This document shows, piece after piece, positions 9,810 through 19,093 of a DNA stretch of 64,000 bases. Source of the DNA: Monarcha castaneiventris obscurior (Eukaryota; Chordata; Aves; Passeriformes; Monarchidae). Each line of letters opens with the position of its first letter. Position 1 is the stretch's first letter. The stretch lies in contig JAMPIT010000699.1 in the NCBI GenBank assembly GCA_026261815.1, positions 826,649 to 890,648 of the forward strand, given 5' to 3'. The notes under the pieces were generated by a model that worked only from the letters and a program-made list of their open reading frames with translations, did no database searches and was not told the DNA's origin. A program made the translations under genes and the position numbers.

Positions 9810-10338
9810 AATCCCAGTTAATCCCAGTCACCCGCAATATGGTTATAGACACTCCCAATATATCCTAGTTGTGCTGAACATTCTTGTAGTCATTCCCAGG
9901 CACTCCCAGTTACCTCAGCATGGTTCAGTTGCCCCCAGCATTATCCCAGTCACTCCCAGTACATCCCAGTTGTCACCAGCATGCATCATGTCATTCCCAG
10001 TTTCTCCCAGTTCCTCCCAGTGCGTGCGCAGTTGGCTCCCAGTATGGGCCTGGTAGCTCCCAGTAACCCCCAGTCAGGGTCCAATCACACCCACTGTAAT
10101 CCCAGTGTGATTGTAGCCACTCCCAGTATGATGCCAGTCACTCCCCGTCACTCCCAGTCTGGGCCCAGTTGCTCCCAGTCACCCCCAGTATGGATCCAGT
10201 CATGGCCAGCACCTTTCCAGTCTCTCCCAGTCTCAGTCCAGTAGGATCCCAGTCATTCTCAGATACTGCCAGTACTATTTCAGTCACTCCCAGTATGATC
10301 CCAGCTAGTTCCAGTGGGATCCCAGTATGACCCCAGCA
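9810..10338. repeat. CCCAGT minisatellite, first block
   Basis: Dense imperfect repeats of CACTCCCAGTATGATCCCAGT type (units of about 12-16 bp). The block is cut by ERV-B at 10345 and resumes at about 22640. Confidence 0.85.
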
Positions 10339-10344
10339 TGGGCA

Positions 10345-10371
10345 TATTGTGATGGTAAACAGCTGGCCTGA
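10345..10371 (+). repeat. ERV-B 5' LTR, first 27 bp
   Basis: TATTGTGATGG to CCTGA, matching 22274-22300 nearly base for base. The last five bases (CCTGA) form the target duplication of ERV-A and reappear at 15395-15399. Confidence 0.85.
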
Positions 10372-10942
10372 TGTAAGAGACGGTCTGAAGACCCTTCATC
10401 TGTCTCACGATCATCTACAGAGAGCGAGACTCTGAGCCTGGGCCTGCCCGAGGTGGAGAGCTAACCAAGCACAACGTGCCGGTGGTGCACCTGTTTGCAG
10501 TGAGCCGTGTTGGTCCTGCTGTGACAGCAGCGGGGACAGCGTGGGACGTGCTGCCCACTACCTGTTCTGTGCCATTAACCAAAGACAGTGGGCATTGTTT
10601 TCACACCTATGGGTATTGTTCTCACACCTGTTTGGCCGCTTGCCCCTCGCTCCCGAAAAGGGTACAAAAAGACTCTCTAAGAAGACCCCAGTTGAGATCT
10701 CCCCACGGAAGAAGACAGAAGACCACGAGGACTCCGCCAGCCGTTGGTAGCTATAACCCTCCCCTCCCCCTCTTTCTTTCCTTCTCTCTCCCCTCTCTAT
10801 CGCAATTACACAGCGTTGGTACGCTATAAAGTTTCTTGTGCTGACTAAAATTAATATTTTTCCCCGTTTGTGTTTCTTTTGCACTTTGAGATTCGGTTAA
10901 CGAACCATCACGAACCCCGCTTGTCTTAAGCGGATCGTGACA
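10372..10942 (+). repeat. ERV-A 5' LTR
   Basis: Starts TGTAAGAGACGG, ends GATCGTGACA. A pyrimidine-rich tract (10758-10797) precedes the GCTATAAAG box, which reads CAATAAAG in the 3' copy and may be the polyadenylation signal. About seven substitutions separate it from the 3' LTR. Confidence 0.9.
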
Positions 10943-10947
10943 TTAAT

Positions 10948-10965
10948 TGGCGTCACGGACAGGAT
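10948..10965 (+). promoter_or_regulatory. ERV-A primer binding site, tRNA-Ser type
   Basis: TGGCGTCACGGACAGGAT, four bases inside the LTR. From memory of tRNA-Ser(CGA) it matches the complement of the 3' end with one mismatch. The tRNA identity is inference; position and TGG start are seen. Confidence 0.6.
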
Positions 10966-11415
10966 TCCTGACAGACAGAAGGGGCTGCAGGGTTCTGTGC
11001 AATCTGTAACAGGGGAAGGACGTTTCGCTCCAGCCGCACCTAGCCCGACACCCGAGAGGGTGAGCGGTGTCTAGAAAGCAAGGGGGGTGACTCGAATTTC
11101 CCGCAAATTGTACATTCCCAAAAGTTGGCACCCCAAACTCGATTGAGGGCTCTGTCTTCGGAAATCCACAAAATTATCTCCTAGTGCAAAACGGGGACTG
11201 TTCTGTTGTTGTTTTTTCTAAAGAGAGTGCTTAGGAGTTTTTGGTCTGCTTGGTGTAGCGAAGAGGCGACTGTTGGTAACTAAGTAGAACCTCCCAGGCA
11301 GATTGTGGCCTCTTCACCCACTCAGGGAAGCGAAGGGAGACACAGCCCAGTGCTGGGTGGTGCAGTGTGTAATCAAGTTTTAACTCCCTGTAGTGGTTTT
11401 TGTCCCTTCACACAA

Positions 11416-13425
11416 ATGATTTCTAACTCTGGTGCAAAAAATACAGCTGCATTTTATGCTCTACTAGCAAAACACAATGCCAAACCTTCTCCAGGAGGGG
11501 AGGAATGGGCACAAAATAACTGGTTCAACCTAGAAACTGTAACTGATAGAATATGTTCTTTACAACATGAGGCAAAATTCAAATTTGGCCAAAACAAGTC
11601 CATAATTTGCTCTGTCCTAGGAGCATGTCTTAAGGCAGCTATAGATCACCCCCTTAAGCGCCGCAATGAAGAAAAAGCAATAATAGATTCCCTTCAAAAC
11701 TTAGTAGAAATCCTGCAGAACCAACTAGATGAGAAAATGAATGAGATTCATTTGCTGCAGGCTGCCTCAAGAGATTCTGACTCACCAAAAGAAACAGAAG
11801 AAAAAGAAACCCTTCACATTAGCCAAATTTACCCCCCGAAAGATTTTATTCTGGCAAAAATCTGTGCAGAAAATTGTTGTCCTCATATGAGACCCTTAAT
11901 TAAAACTGAATACTTTTATGCCAATGATGAGGACTCTGAACTGCATATCACCACTAAACAAACACCATTCACTACTACTGAATTGGCTAAATTAAGAAAG
12001 GAGTATGGACGGCTCCCCCATGAATCTGAAACAGAATATGTGTTCCAAGTGTCCCTTACCGGGGGAGACCAAATTCAATTGACTGAACAAGAAGCCAGTG
12101 GATACTGGGGACATGGACTTTTCTTAACAATGGGAGACAAATGTGACACAGGGTCCCTAACTGAGCATGCAGCTTTCTGGGCTGGGGGACTCAACCCTCT
12201 AAAAAGGGGAAACCCTCTAGCTATAATTGGTACTCCCGACCAACTTCTAGAAAGCGTCCACAAAGCCACTTACTTGCAAATGATACATGAAAAGAAATTA
12301 ACTCCTGGATTTGAATCCCTGATGCAATTACCTGTGAGGCCTGAAATAATAACCCCTTTAATTCAAGGCCCTCCTGAATCACTTAAACCTACAGCAATTC
12401 TCCTCCAGAAAACCATAGCAGCTGTAGGTCCCGTAGAAAAGCTGGATAAATTCCTTGGAAACCCGAGCAACCGAACTGGATCTACTGATCCTGGGTTTAC
12501 TCCATATTCAACACCCTCCCAGCCACCAGGTTCACAACTGAATTTACCTGCCAGTGATCGCAAAGTTTGGACATGGAGTGAAGTTGCAGAGGATTTGATT
12601 CTACCGAATCCACCTGTTCAACCTAGTGCACCCCTCCTGCCTCTGAACCTGGGCAGTGAGCCAAACCAACCTCTCCCTCAACATTCGGGCAATGAACCAA
12701 ATACCCTCACCTCTTTAGATCAGATTAAAATGCCTGAATCCAGGAAAGATCTCCAACATGCTTTAGGACCTTTTTATAACTTGCTGAGAAAAGGGGTAAA
12801 ATGGGAATGGACTGCTTCTCAAGAAGCATTGCAGTTGTTGATTTTTGAAGCAACAGCTCCTCAAGCCCTGGGTCCTATTCACCCTACAGATCCTTTTCAG
12901 GTGGAATGGGGATTTACCGGTACTTCCCCACCTGACGGGGTGGCCCAGAGGGTCTCAGTAAGGAAGTGGTATGCTCAAATTGAACATCATTGTAATACTT
13001 TTTCAATAACTGAAGGAGCTGCAAGAAATCTGACAATACAAGAAACTGAAGGCTTGGGTAGCAGCCAAGACGAACCTGCCTCAGTCATCAAAGTAGCCCC
13101 TCCTTTTCCACCTAAACAATCAGCAAATTCTTGGTTTACCGATGCTTCTGCCAAACAAGAAGGAATGGTGTGGAAATACAAGGCTGTAGCCCTCCACACT
13201 TCCTCCGGTAAGCAAATTATTACAGGGGGGGAAGGCAGCCCCCAAGCTGGTAAGCTGATAGCTCTTTGGAGTGTTTTAATACTTCTCTTGTCTGTATCTA
13301 CACCGATTCCTATGCTGTGTTTCAAGAAATTGAAAACCATCATATTAATTCTCTGCCTCTCGGCGGCAGATTCTGTTGTGTTTGCTTTTCACAGAAGAAC
13401 TCCGTGGGACATGAGGACCACATAA
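11416..13425 (+). CDS. gag-pol: ERV-A Gag fused in frame to the RNase H portion of Pol (about 669 residues)
   Basis: The open frame can be read from 11305, but the Gag-like start is MISNSG at 11416. Residues 1-about 420 are Gag-like, with helical segments, a coiled-coil-like stretch near residues 100-120, YGRLPHES, SLTGGDQIQL, and a proline-rich tail. From about residue 438 the frame passes into the RT connection region (LGPFYNLLRKGVKWEW) and RNase H (SWFTDASAKQ at about residue 572). No capsid zinc knuckle, protease or YMDD lies between, so a large deletion joined gag to late pol without breaking the frame. RNase H ends early, and a second frame carrying YTDSYAVF (13266-13457) shows a frameshift. 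Retroviral class is uncertain. Confidence 0.75.
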   Translation: MISNSGAKNTAAFYALLAKHNAKPSPGGEEWAQNNWFNLETVTDRICSLQHEAKFKFGQNKSIICSVLGACLKAAIDHPLKRRNEEKAIIDSLQNLVEILQNQLDEKMNEIHLLQAASRDSDSPKETEEKETLHISQIYPPKDFILAKICAENCCPHMRPLIKTEYFYANDEDSELHITTKQTPFTTTELAKLRKEYGRLPHESETEYVFQVSLTGGDQIQLTEQEASGYWGHGLFLTMGDKCDTGSLTEHAAFWAGGLNPLKRGNPLAIIGTPDQLLESVHKATYLQMIHEKKLTPGFESLMQLPVRPEIITPLIQGPPESLKPTAILLQKTIAAVGPVEKLDKFLGNPSNRTGSTDPGFTPYSTPSQPPGSQLNLPASDRKVWTWSEVAEDLILPNPPVQPSAPLLPLNLGSEPNQPLPQHSGNEPNTLTSLDQIKMPESRKDLQHALGPFYNLLRKGVKWEWTASQEALQLLIFEATAPQALGPIHPTDPFQVEWGFTGTSPPDGVAQRVSVRKWYAQIEHHCNTFSITEGAARNLTIQETEGLGSSQDEPASVIKVAPPFPPKQSANSWFTDASAKQEGMVWKYKAVALHTSSGKQIITGGEGSPQAGKLIALWSVLILLLSVSTPIPMLCFKKLKTIILILCLSAADSVVFAFHRRTPWDMRTT

Positions 13426-13549
13426 ACCATGATGATGTTGTAGCACCTACCACCTAAGCACCGGTTATGCTAAGCCTGAGAATTTTTTTTTTAAATTGGA
13501 CACCACATAATTAAATTACTGATGCAAAACAATGTCTCAGAAATTCAGC

Positions 13550-14652
13550 CAGCTTGCTCACCTTTCCTGCAAACTTCTTTCAAAGGGTGGACAACCTGGT
13601 TACAGAAACGAAATTCTTTTAAGAAATGAATGCCAAGAGACATAACCGGTGTTGTGGGAACAAAATTAAGAGTTTTGAATAGCATTGATTCTGATGAATA
13701 AATTGGCTGCCACAACCAGAAATTTGACCAAATCACAACAACCACTGCTGTCAACACACCAGTGGTTGTTATCAAACATATTTCCAAATTGGGAAAAGGT
13801 GAACAACATTTTTTTTTGGCTCTTAGCTGCGTCCAAGCCCAATTGTGGATGTAGTCAGTTGCTGCCTCAATCATAAGAGAAGGTGAAGAAGGCACTTTTC
13901 CCACTGAAATTCGGAAAATAATTTGATTTTTAATTGTGGTGGAACTTAGTGAATTTCACCTACAATCCCACCACAAACACAGCTACTGCCTTCGTACTGG
14001 CCATACGCAATGCTTCAGTGTATTCAATATTCCCTATCATTGCATTAAGGCTGAATCATGATGGAGCTATTCTCTATCCTTCTGAGCATAGGGAATGGGC
14101 CTGTCAAATTAATGAAAAACGGCAAACTGTTAACTTGGAAGCTTGCATTGTTCAAGAGCAACAAGGGTTCATCTGTGAAAGTAATGCAATCAGAGCTCAA
14201 GACATTTGCTTAGACACATAGCAAAATATCTGTCATTTTGAAATTCATCCTAATGAGAATTCTGAGACAGTGCTTGTGTATATAGGTAATGGTTGTGCAT
14301 GCTTAACACTTTGATAACTGTTCACCACGATGTACAAGAAATACATCGTGTCTTAGAAAGGGTAAAGAAGGACGCTGAATCCCGTTGGTGGGACACTCTT
14401 TTCGGGTGGTCCCCCACTGCTACAGGTGTCCTGAATAAGTTGTGTCATCCTATCACTGTTCTCTTGATTTTAACTCTGATTGGTTTTATCTTATCTGCTG
14501 TTTTGTTTATCTTGAATTGGAGAATCATGAAACGAATAACGCGCTTGGCATATGTAATGAATGTATACAATTTAGTGGATGTCCCATTCACCAGGGGCAC
14601 TCCTAAAGCTATTGACACTAGACGAACTACACGTATTCAAATGAAAAATTGA
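13550..14652 (+). pseudogene. env: ERV-A envelope remnant
   Basis: Plus-strand pieces in more than one frame. The open parts are 13934-14221 (begins MWWNLVNFTYNP, with NFT and NAS glycosylation-like sites) and 14293-14652, which has a tryptophan-rich pre-membrane part (RWWDTLFGW), a hydrophobic membrane span about residues 50-72 and a basic cytoplasmic tail. Stops near 13628, 13700, 13857, 13925 and 14221 break it. Family role: membrane fusion glycoprotein. Not functional. Confidence 0.65.
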
Positions 14653-14823
14653 CTGCATGCCTTGATTAACACTGTTGATTTTTTCCCTTGTATCCCTCAT
14701 TCTCCCCTTCTTTCCTTTCCATTATCCCTGCCTCCTGGGTTTTGCTGCCAACGTTGGTGAGTCCTGAAGACCTCGACAGAAGACCTCGAGCGTTCCTGAA
14801 GATGATCGTGAGCCACGGGGTGG

Positions 14824-15394
14824 TGTAAGAGACGGTCTGAAGACCCTTCATCTGTCTCATGATCATCTACAGAGAGCGAGACTCTGAACCTGGGCCTGCC
14901 CGAGGTGGAGAGCTAACCAAGCACAACGTGCCGGTGGTGCACCTGTTTGCAGTGAGCCGTGTTGGTCCTGCTGTGACAGCAGCGGGGACAGCGCGGGACG
15001 TGCTGCCCACTACCTGTTCTGTGTCATTAACCAAAGACAGTGGGCATTGTTTTCACACCTATGGGTATTGTTCTCACACCTGTTTGGCCGCTTGCCCCTC
15101 GCTCCCGAAAAGGGTACAAAAAGACTCTCTAAGAAGACCCCAGTTGAGATCTCCCCACGGAAGAAGACGGAAGACCACGAGGACTCCGCCAGCCGTTGGT
15201 AGCTATAACCCTCCCCTCCCCCTCTTTCTTTCCTTCTCTCTCCCCTCTCTATCACAATTACACAGCGTTGGTACGCAATAAAGTTTCTTGTGCTGACTAA
15301 AATTAATATTTTTCCCCGTTTGTGTTTCTTTTGCACTTTGAGATTCGGTTAACGAACCATCACGAACCCCGCTTGTCTTAAGCGGATCGTGACA
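14824..15394 (+). repeat. ERV-A 3' LTR
   Basis: 571 bp, TG to CA, same length as the 5' LTR. Preceded by a short G-rich tract (CACGGGGTGG) as possible polypurine primer and followed by target duplication CCTGA (15395-15399). Confidence 0.9.
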
Positions 15395-15722
15395 CCTGAA
15401 CGCCTCACAATAATAATTAATCCAATTTTATAATTCCCTGTTTTATAACTGAAATAATTAAGGTATAACTGAGGTTATATAAGTGCCTTGACTGGTAGGT
15501 TATGTAACATGACCAGTGTGGACGGTTGGAGAGCAGGCCCAGGCCGTTGGGGCTGCAAGCAGCCATTGGCTGGTTGGCTGGGTGGCAACTGCTTCAGCCA
15601 ATAGGAATTGACCGCGCGGACCTTCAACCCTATATAAGTGAGGAAGGACTCAATAAAGTTGGCTGTTGTGCATGATCCAAGGTGTGTCGTGTCGCATTCC
15701 TGCCTCCGACATCAAGACAACA
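15395..15722 (+). repeat. ERV-B 5' LTR, remainder
   Basis: Continues the split LTR (bases after the duplicated CCTGA give a total of 350, equal to the 3' LTR). It contains a CCTATATAAG box near 15630 and an AATAAA near 15651, and ends GACAACA two bases before the primer site. Confidence 0.85.
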
Positions 15723-15724
15723 CC

Positions 15725-15742
15725 TGGTGACCCCGACGTGAT
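15725..15742 (+). promoter_or_regulatory. ERV-B primer binding site, tRNA-Trp type
   Basis: TGGTGACCCCGACGTGAT, the classic alpharetroviral tRNA-Trp primer site, here in front of a betaretrovirus-like gag-dut-pro-pol. Confidence 0.9.
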
Positions 15743-16030
15743 ACAACAAGCCGCCGCGGATATTGCGGGGAGGCAGAGGGCAGCGGGAATTGCTGCCTGC
15801 AGCCGGTAAGGCTGGGGAGAGCGGCAGGGATAGCCGCAGGGCAGCGGGGATTGCTGCCAGCAGCCCTTAGGGCTACAGAGAACAGCAGAAAAAGCCGTGA
15901 ATTCCCAGCGGAGCAGCGGATTTAGCTGTGTGCAGCGGAGAGAGCTGCGGAAGGCGGTGGAGAGAGCCGTGTGGGTCCGGACCCCCCAGCATTTTTATGG
16001 GAATAGAAGACACTGCCGGGAAAGAAAAAT

Positions 16031-18437
16031 ATGGGAGTGTGGGCCTCGGTACAGCAGGACCCCATTATTAAGGTATGGATTCCTCTTTTAAAGAAACAGG
16101 GGATAAGATACAATGAGCAGGCTTTACTGGCCCTGATAACATGGTCCGAGAAGCATGGACTATATATAACTGAAGGAACCGCTCTAGATTTAAAAACATG
16201 GGAGCAAGTGGGCAAGTTTATAATGGAAGCAGCCTCCATAGGAGACGAATCAGCCATCAATGTGATAAAGCCTTGGAGGCTTATAGTGGATCTGCTAGGG
16301 CAGTTAAAAACTGAGACCACTGCAAGGACAGCAGTGGGGACGCCCCGAGCGCCGCCCACTGGGGCTGGCAGTGAGGAGAGGGCACCAGGAAGAGCAACTA
16401 GAAGTGTGGATGCCACAACAGGCATGCGAGAGAGAAGGACAGGCAAAGCAGCAGCGAGAAATCATGCTGCCACTCCATGCTGGGACATTTCCCAGGAGGT
16501 GCGCCCTGTGGCTGCGCGGGGCTGCTCTGCCAGCTCATGCCGGGATGTCTCACCTGAGACACGTCCCGCAGCCAGGCATGGTGGCGCTGGCGGCTCGTGC
16601 CGGGATGTCTCACCTGAGACACCTCCCGCAGCCGAGTGGGGCAGCTCTGCCAGCTTGAGCTGGGGCGTCTCACCCGAGGAGCGTCCTGCAAGTGCACAGA
16701 GCAGCACCGCTTGCCCGTGCTGGGACACCCTGACAGCAGAACGTGCTGATCGCCCTGAAACTCTCCCCAGCCACAGTAAACCCACACCTTGCCCCTATGA
16801 AGCCGTGCCCAGCGGCTGCAGAGCCGTGTATGGCCACTGTGGAGAGGTGCCGAGTGTGCCTATGCGGCCGTCCAAACAGCACGTGCTGGAGTCACGTGCG
16901 TCCTGCATCACACGGATGCACTCGGACTGCCTTGCCCTGGAGCTGATTGGCTGGGCTGCAAGACCACACCTACAACCCTGCCTCCGTTGGATGCGCCTGC
17001 CCAGGGCTGCAACTCATGGGCGGACCCTGGGGACACATCATCACACAGGAGTCAAGCCTATGTCAAACCTGGAAGTGCCGGTGAATTAGAGATTTTTAAA
17101 GCTGCCGCCATCGCGCGCGCTCCGCCGCCACCACAGGAGTTAAAGCAGCCCCTGGAAAATACACAGACTAGAAACCCGATACATACCCACAGAGAGAGCC
17201 AGAGTCATCACCCCTCTGCCGAGCCCAAAGAGAATGCTGCCATCACTACGCTGCCGACAGCTACTCTTGATCCGGTCAGCATCTGGAGACAGGTAAAGCG
17301 AGCGGCTGTCGCGAGTGGGGACTATGAGGCAGCAGAAAAAATTGATGTGCCCATGTCAGATGATTGGAAATCTGGGGCCAGAGCAATTGAAGCATACTCT
17401 GTGCTGAGAGGCAACGGAACTGTGCCTGATAAGTATACACCTTTCCAATGGCCAGTTCTTTCCGAATTACGCCAGCTTGTTGCCAAGTATGGACTAGGGT
17501 CTCCTGCTGTTCCAACTTGCTGCGATTTTGAACCACCGAAGAGGTAACACCATATGACATTAAGCAGCTAGGGAAATTGATTCATACCCCAATTCAATAT
17601 ATGCTTTTTGAATCAACTTGGAGAAGCAGTGCAGAAAACCAGGAACTAAAAAACCGAAGAGTTTCACAAGAAGACCCACGTTTTGGGGTAGGAGTTTGTC
17701 AACTCCTGGGACTGCCACCACTAGGGGACCCACAATTGCAGGCAAAATTACATCCATTAGTGCTAGCACAAGCAAAAGACTTAGGGATGCCAGCTTTATT
17801 TAAGGTAGCAGACATGGCTAACCCGACCCAAAAATATTCAAGGATCAAACAAGGGGTTAAAGAGCCATACCTACAGTTTATAGAGAGACTACAAGATGCA
17901 ATGGAAAAACAAATCACAAATATTGAGATCAGGAATCAATTAATTTTACAACTGGCAAAAGACAATGCAAATGAAGACTGTCGGAAAATCATAGAACTAC
18001 TGCCAAGTGAAAATCCATCTTTAGATGAAATGATAAATGCCTGTGCCAAGGTGGGATCTGAATCCCACAATGCATCTTTGATAGCAAATTCCATTGTAGC
18101 TACAATAAAATTGACATCGCAATGCTACAAATGTGGACAACCAGGCCACTTAAGAGCGAACTGCCCCCGTAAGACAGGAACATCTCAAGAACAAGGAAAT
18201 GTCAACATATACTGTAGCCGGTGTGGGAAACCCAATCATATGGCCAGACAGTGCAAATGCAAAGTTTATACTAATAAACAACTTTTCAGGGACCAGGGAA
18301 ACGGAAGACCGAGCGTGAGGGGAAGACGCATGCAGATACAAACATCTTCCCGCCTTCCTGTGCAAGCTTGTGTGACCAGCTCACAGGAAGGACAGCAAGA
18401 GCCGCTAGAATTGATGTTTCCACCTCTAGCACAGTAA
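16031..18437 (+). pseudogene. gag: ERV-B gag: matrix, repeat-rich spacer, capsid and nucleocapsid in three frames
   Basis: Frame one (16031-17089) opens MGVWASVQQD and encodes matrix followed by a spacer with tandem repeats. Frame two (16987-17547) carries a proline/threonine spacer and the start of capsid (PFQWPVLSELR). After a shift near 17535 frame three (to 18437) has the rest of capsid with its major homology region (IKQGVKEPYLQFIERL) and two CCHC knuckles, CYKCGQPGHLRANC and CSRCGKPNHMARQC. All Gag domains are present but not in one frame. Family role: particle assembly and genome packaging. Confidence 0.85.
16480..16710 (+). repeat. About 60-bp tandem repeats within the ERV-B gag spacer
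   Basis: Repeating units encode variants of CRDVSPETRPAA and CWDISQEVRPVA, four or more copies, cysteine- and proline-containing. The unit length keeps the frame. Confidence 0.75.
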
Positions 18438-18706
18438 CCAACAGCACTTTAAGGGTACACAAGGTCCCTCTCGAGGCCCATGGGCCCATCGGGAGAGGAC
18501 TGAGTGCACTGTTGATTGGGAGATCCAGTGCAACTCTACAAGGTATTTTTGTGCACCCTGGAATTATTGATGCAGATTTCACCGGACAGATACACGCCTT
18601 AGTTTCAACTCCTACTCCACCCATGACAATCCCCGGAAAAACACGAATTGCCCAACTCATCCCTTTTCAGTTTCTTGTTCCTGAAACAGAGCCTGTAGAG
18701 CGATGA
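18368..18706 (+). CDS. ERV-B dUTPase-like domain (amino part of Pro)
   Basis: Overlaps the end of gag in a different frame, as in betaretroviruses where Pro follows by frameshift. The frame shows dUTPase-family landmarks in order: RVHKVPLEAHGP, GRSSATLQGI, PGIIDADFTGQI and TRIAQLIPF. Family role: hydrolyses dUTP to dUMP and pyrophosphate, limiting uracil in viral DNA. The IDAD substrate-pocket motif is present; the glycine-rich carboxy motif is not seen. A TGA at 18704-18706 separates it from the protease in the same frame. Confidence 0.7.
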   Translation: MCDQLTGRTARAARIDVSTSSTVTNSTLRVHKVPLEAHGPIGRGLSALLIGRSSATLQGIFVHPGIIDADFTGQIHALVSTPTPPMTIPGKTRIAQLIPFQFLVPETEPVER

Positions 18707-18739
18707 GACCAAACCTTCAGATCCACTGGAGAACCCGAG

Positions 18740-19093
18740 GTGCGCTGGACTCAGGTCGTAAGTGATCAAAGACCTAATATGGTGTGCACTGTAACGATGC
18801 CTCAGGTGGGGCCCTCACAAATAAAAGTCAGCAGGATGGTCGACACAGGGGCAGATGTTACAATTATCTCTGCCCATACCCGGCCACTGTCATGGCCTAC
18901 CACAGCTGTAGGAACTACCGTTGCCGGCCTTGGGCGAACCACACAGAGCTGCTTGAGCAGCAAAACTGTGTTAGTCAAAAATCCTGAAGGTCAAACAGCC
19001 ACGATACGACCATACGTCACTGCAGCACCACTCAACCTATGGGGGAGGGATGTTCTTTCTGCATGGGGAGTACGGGTAGGAACCGATTTTTAA
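18740..19093 (+). CDS. pro: ERV-B aspartic protease
   Basis: Same frame as the dUTPase-like domain after one stop. The active site VDTGADVTII lies at about residues 34-43 and the carboxy signature WGRDVLSAWGV near 102-112. The 3' end overlaps the pol frame by about 55 bp, as expected for a pro-pol frameshift. Apart from the upstream stop the domain itself is open. Confidence 0.8.
   Translation: MRWTQVVSDQRPNMVCTVTMPQVGPSQIKVSRMVDTGADVTIISAHTRPLSWPTTAVGTTVAGLGRTTQSCLSSKTVLVKNPEGQTATIRPYVTAAPLNLWGRDVLSAWGVRVGTDF

Larger units (their letters stand above)
10372..15394 (+). mobile_element. ERV-A: nested provirus inside the ERV-B 5' LTR
   Basis: Two 571-bp LTRs (10372-10942 and 14824-15394) with TG/CA ends and the exact 5-bp duplication CCTGA. 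The interior has a tRNA-Ser type primer site, a gag fused in frame to the RNase H part of pol, and a decayed env. Reverse transcriptase core and integrase are deleted, so this copy is non-autonomous. A solo LTR of the same family lies at 41123-41702. Confidence 0.9.

Noticed and set aside
9225..10056. Plus-strand open frames of up to 198 residues across the class I leader and intron
   Set aside because: They run through G-rich repeats and the antisense of the leader exon; low complexity only.
13545..13904. Minus-strand 119-residue frame with a hydrophobic stretch
   Set aside because: The plus strand here matches the order of an Env transmembrane region in ERV-A; the minus frame is its shadow.
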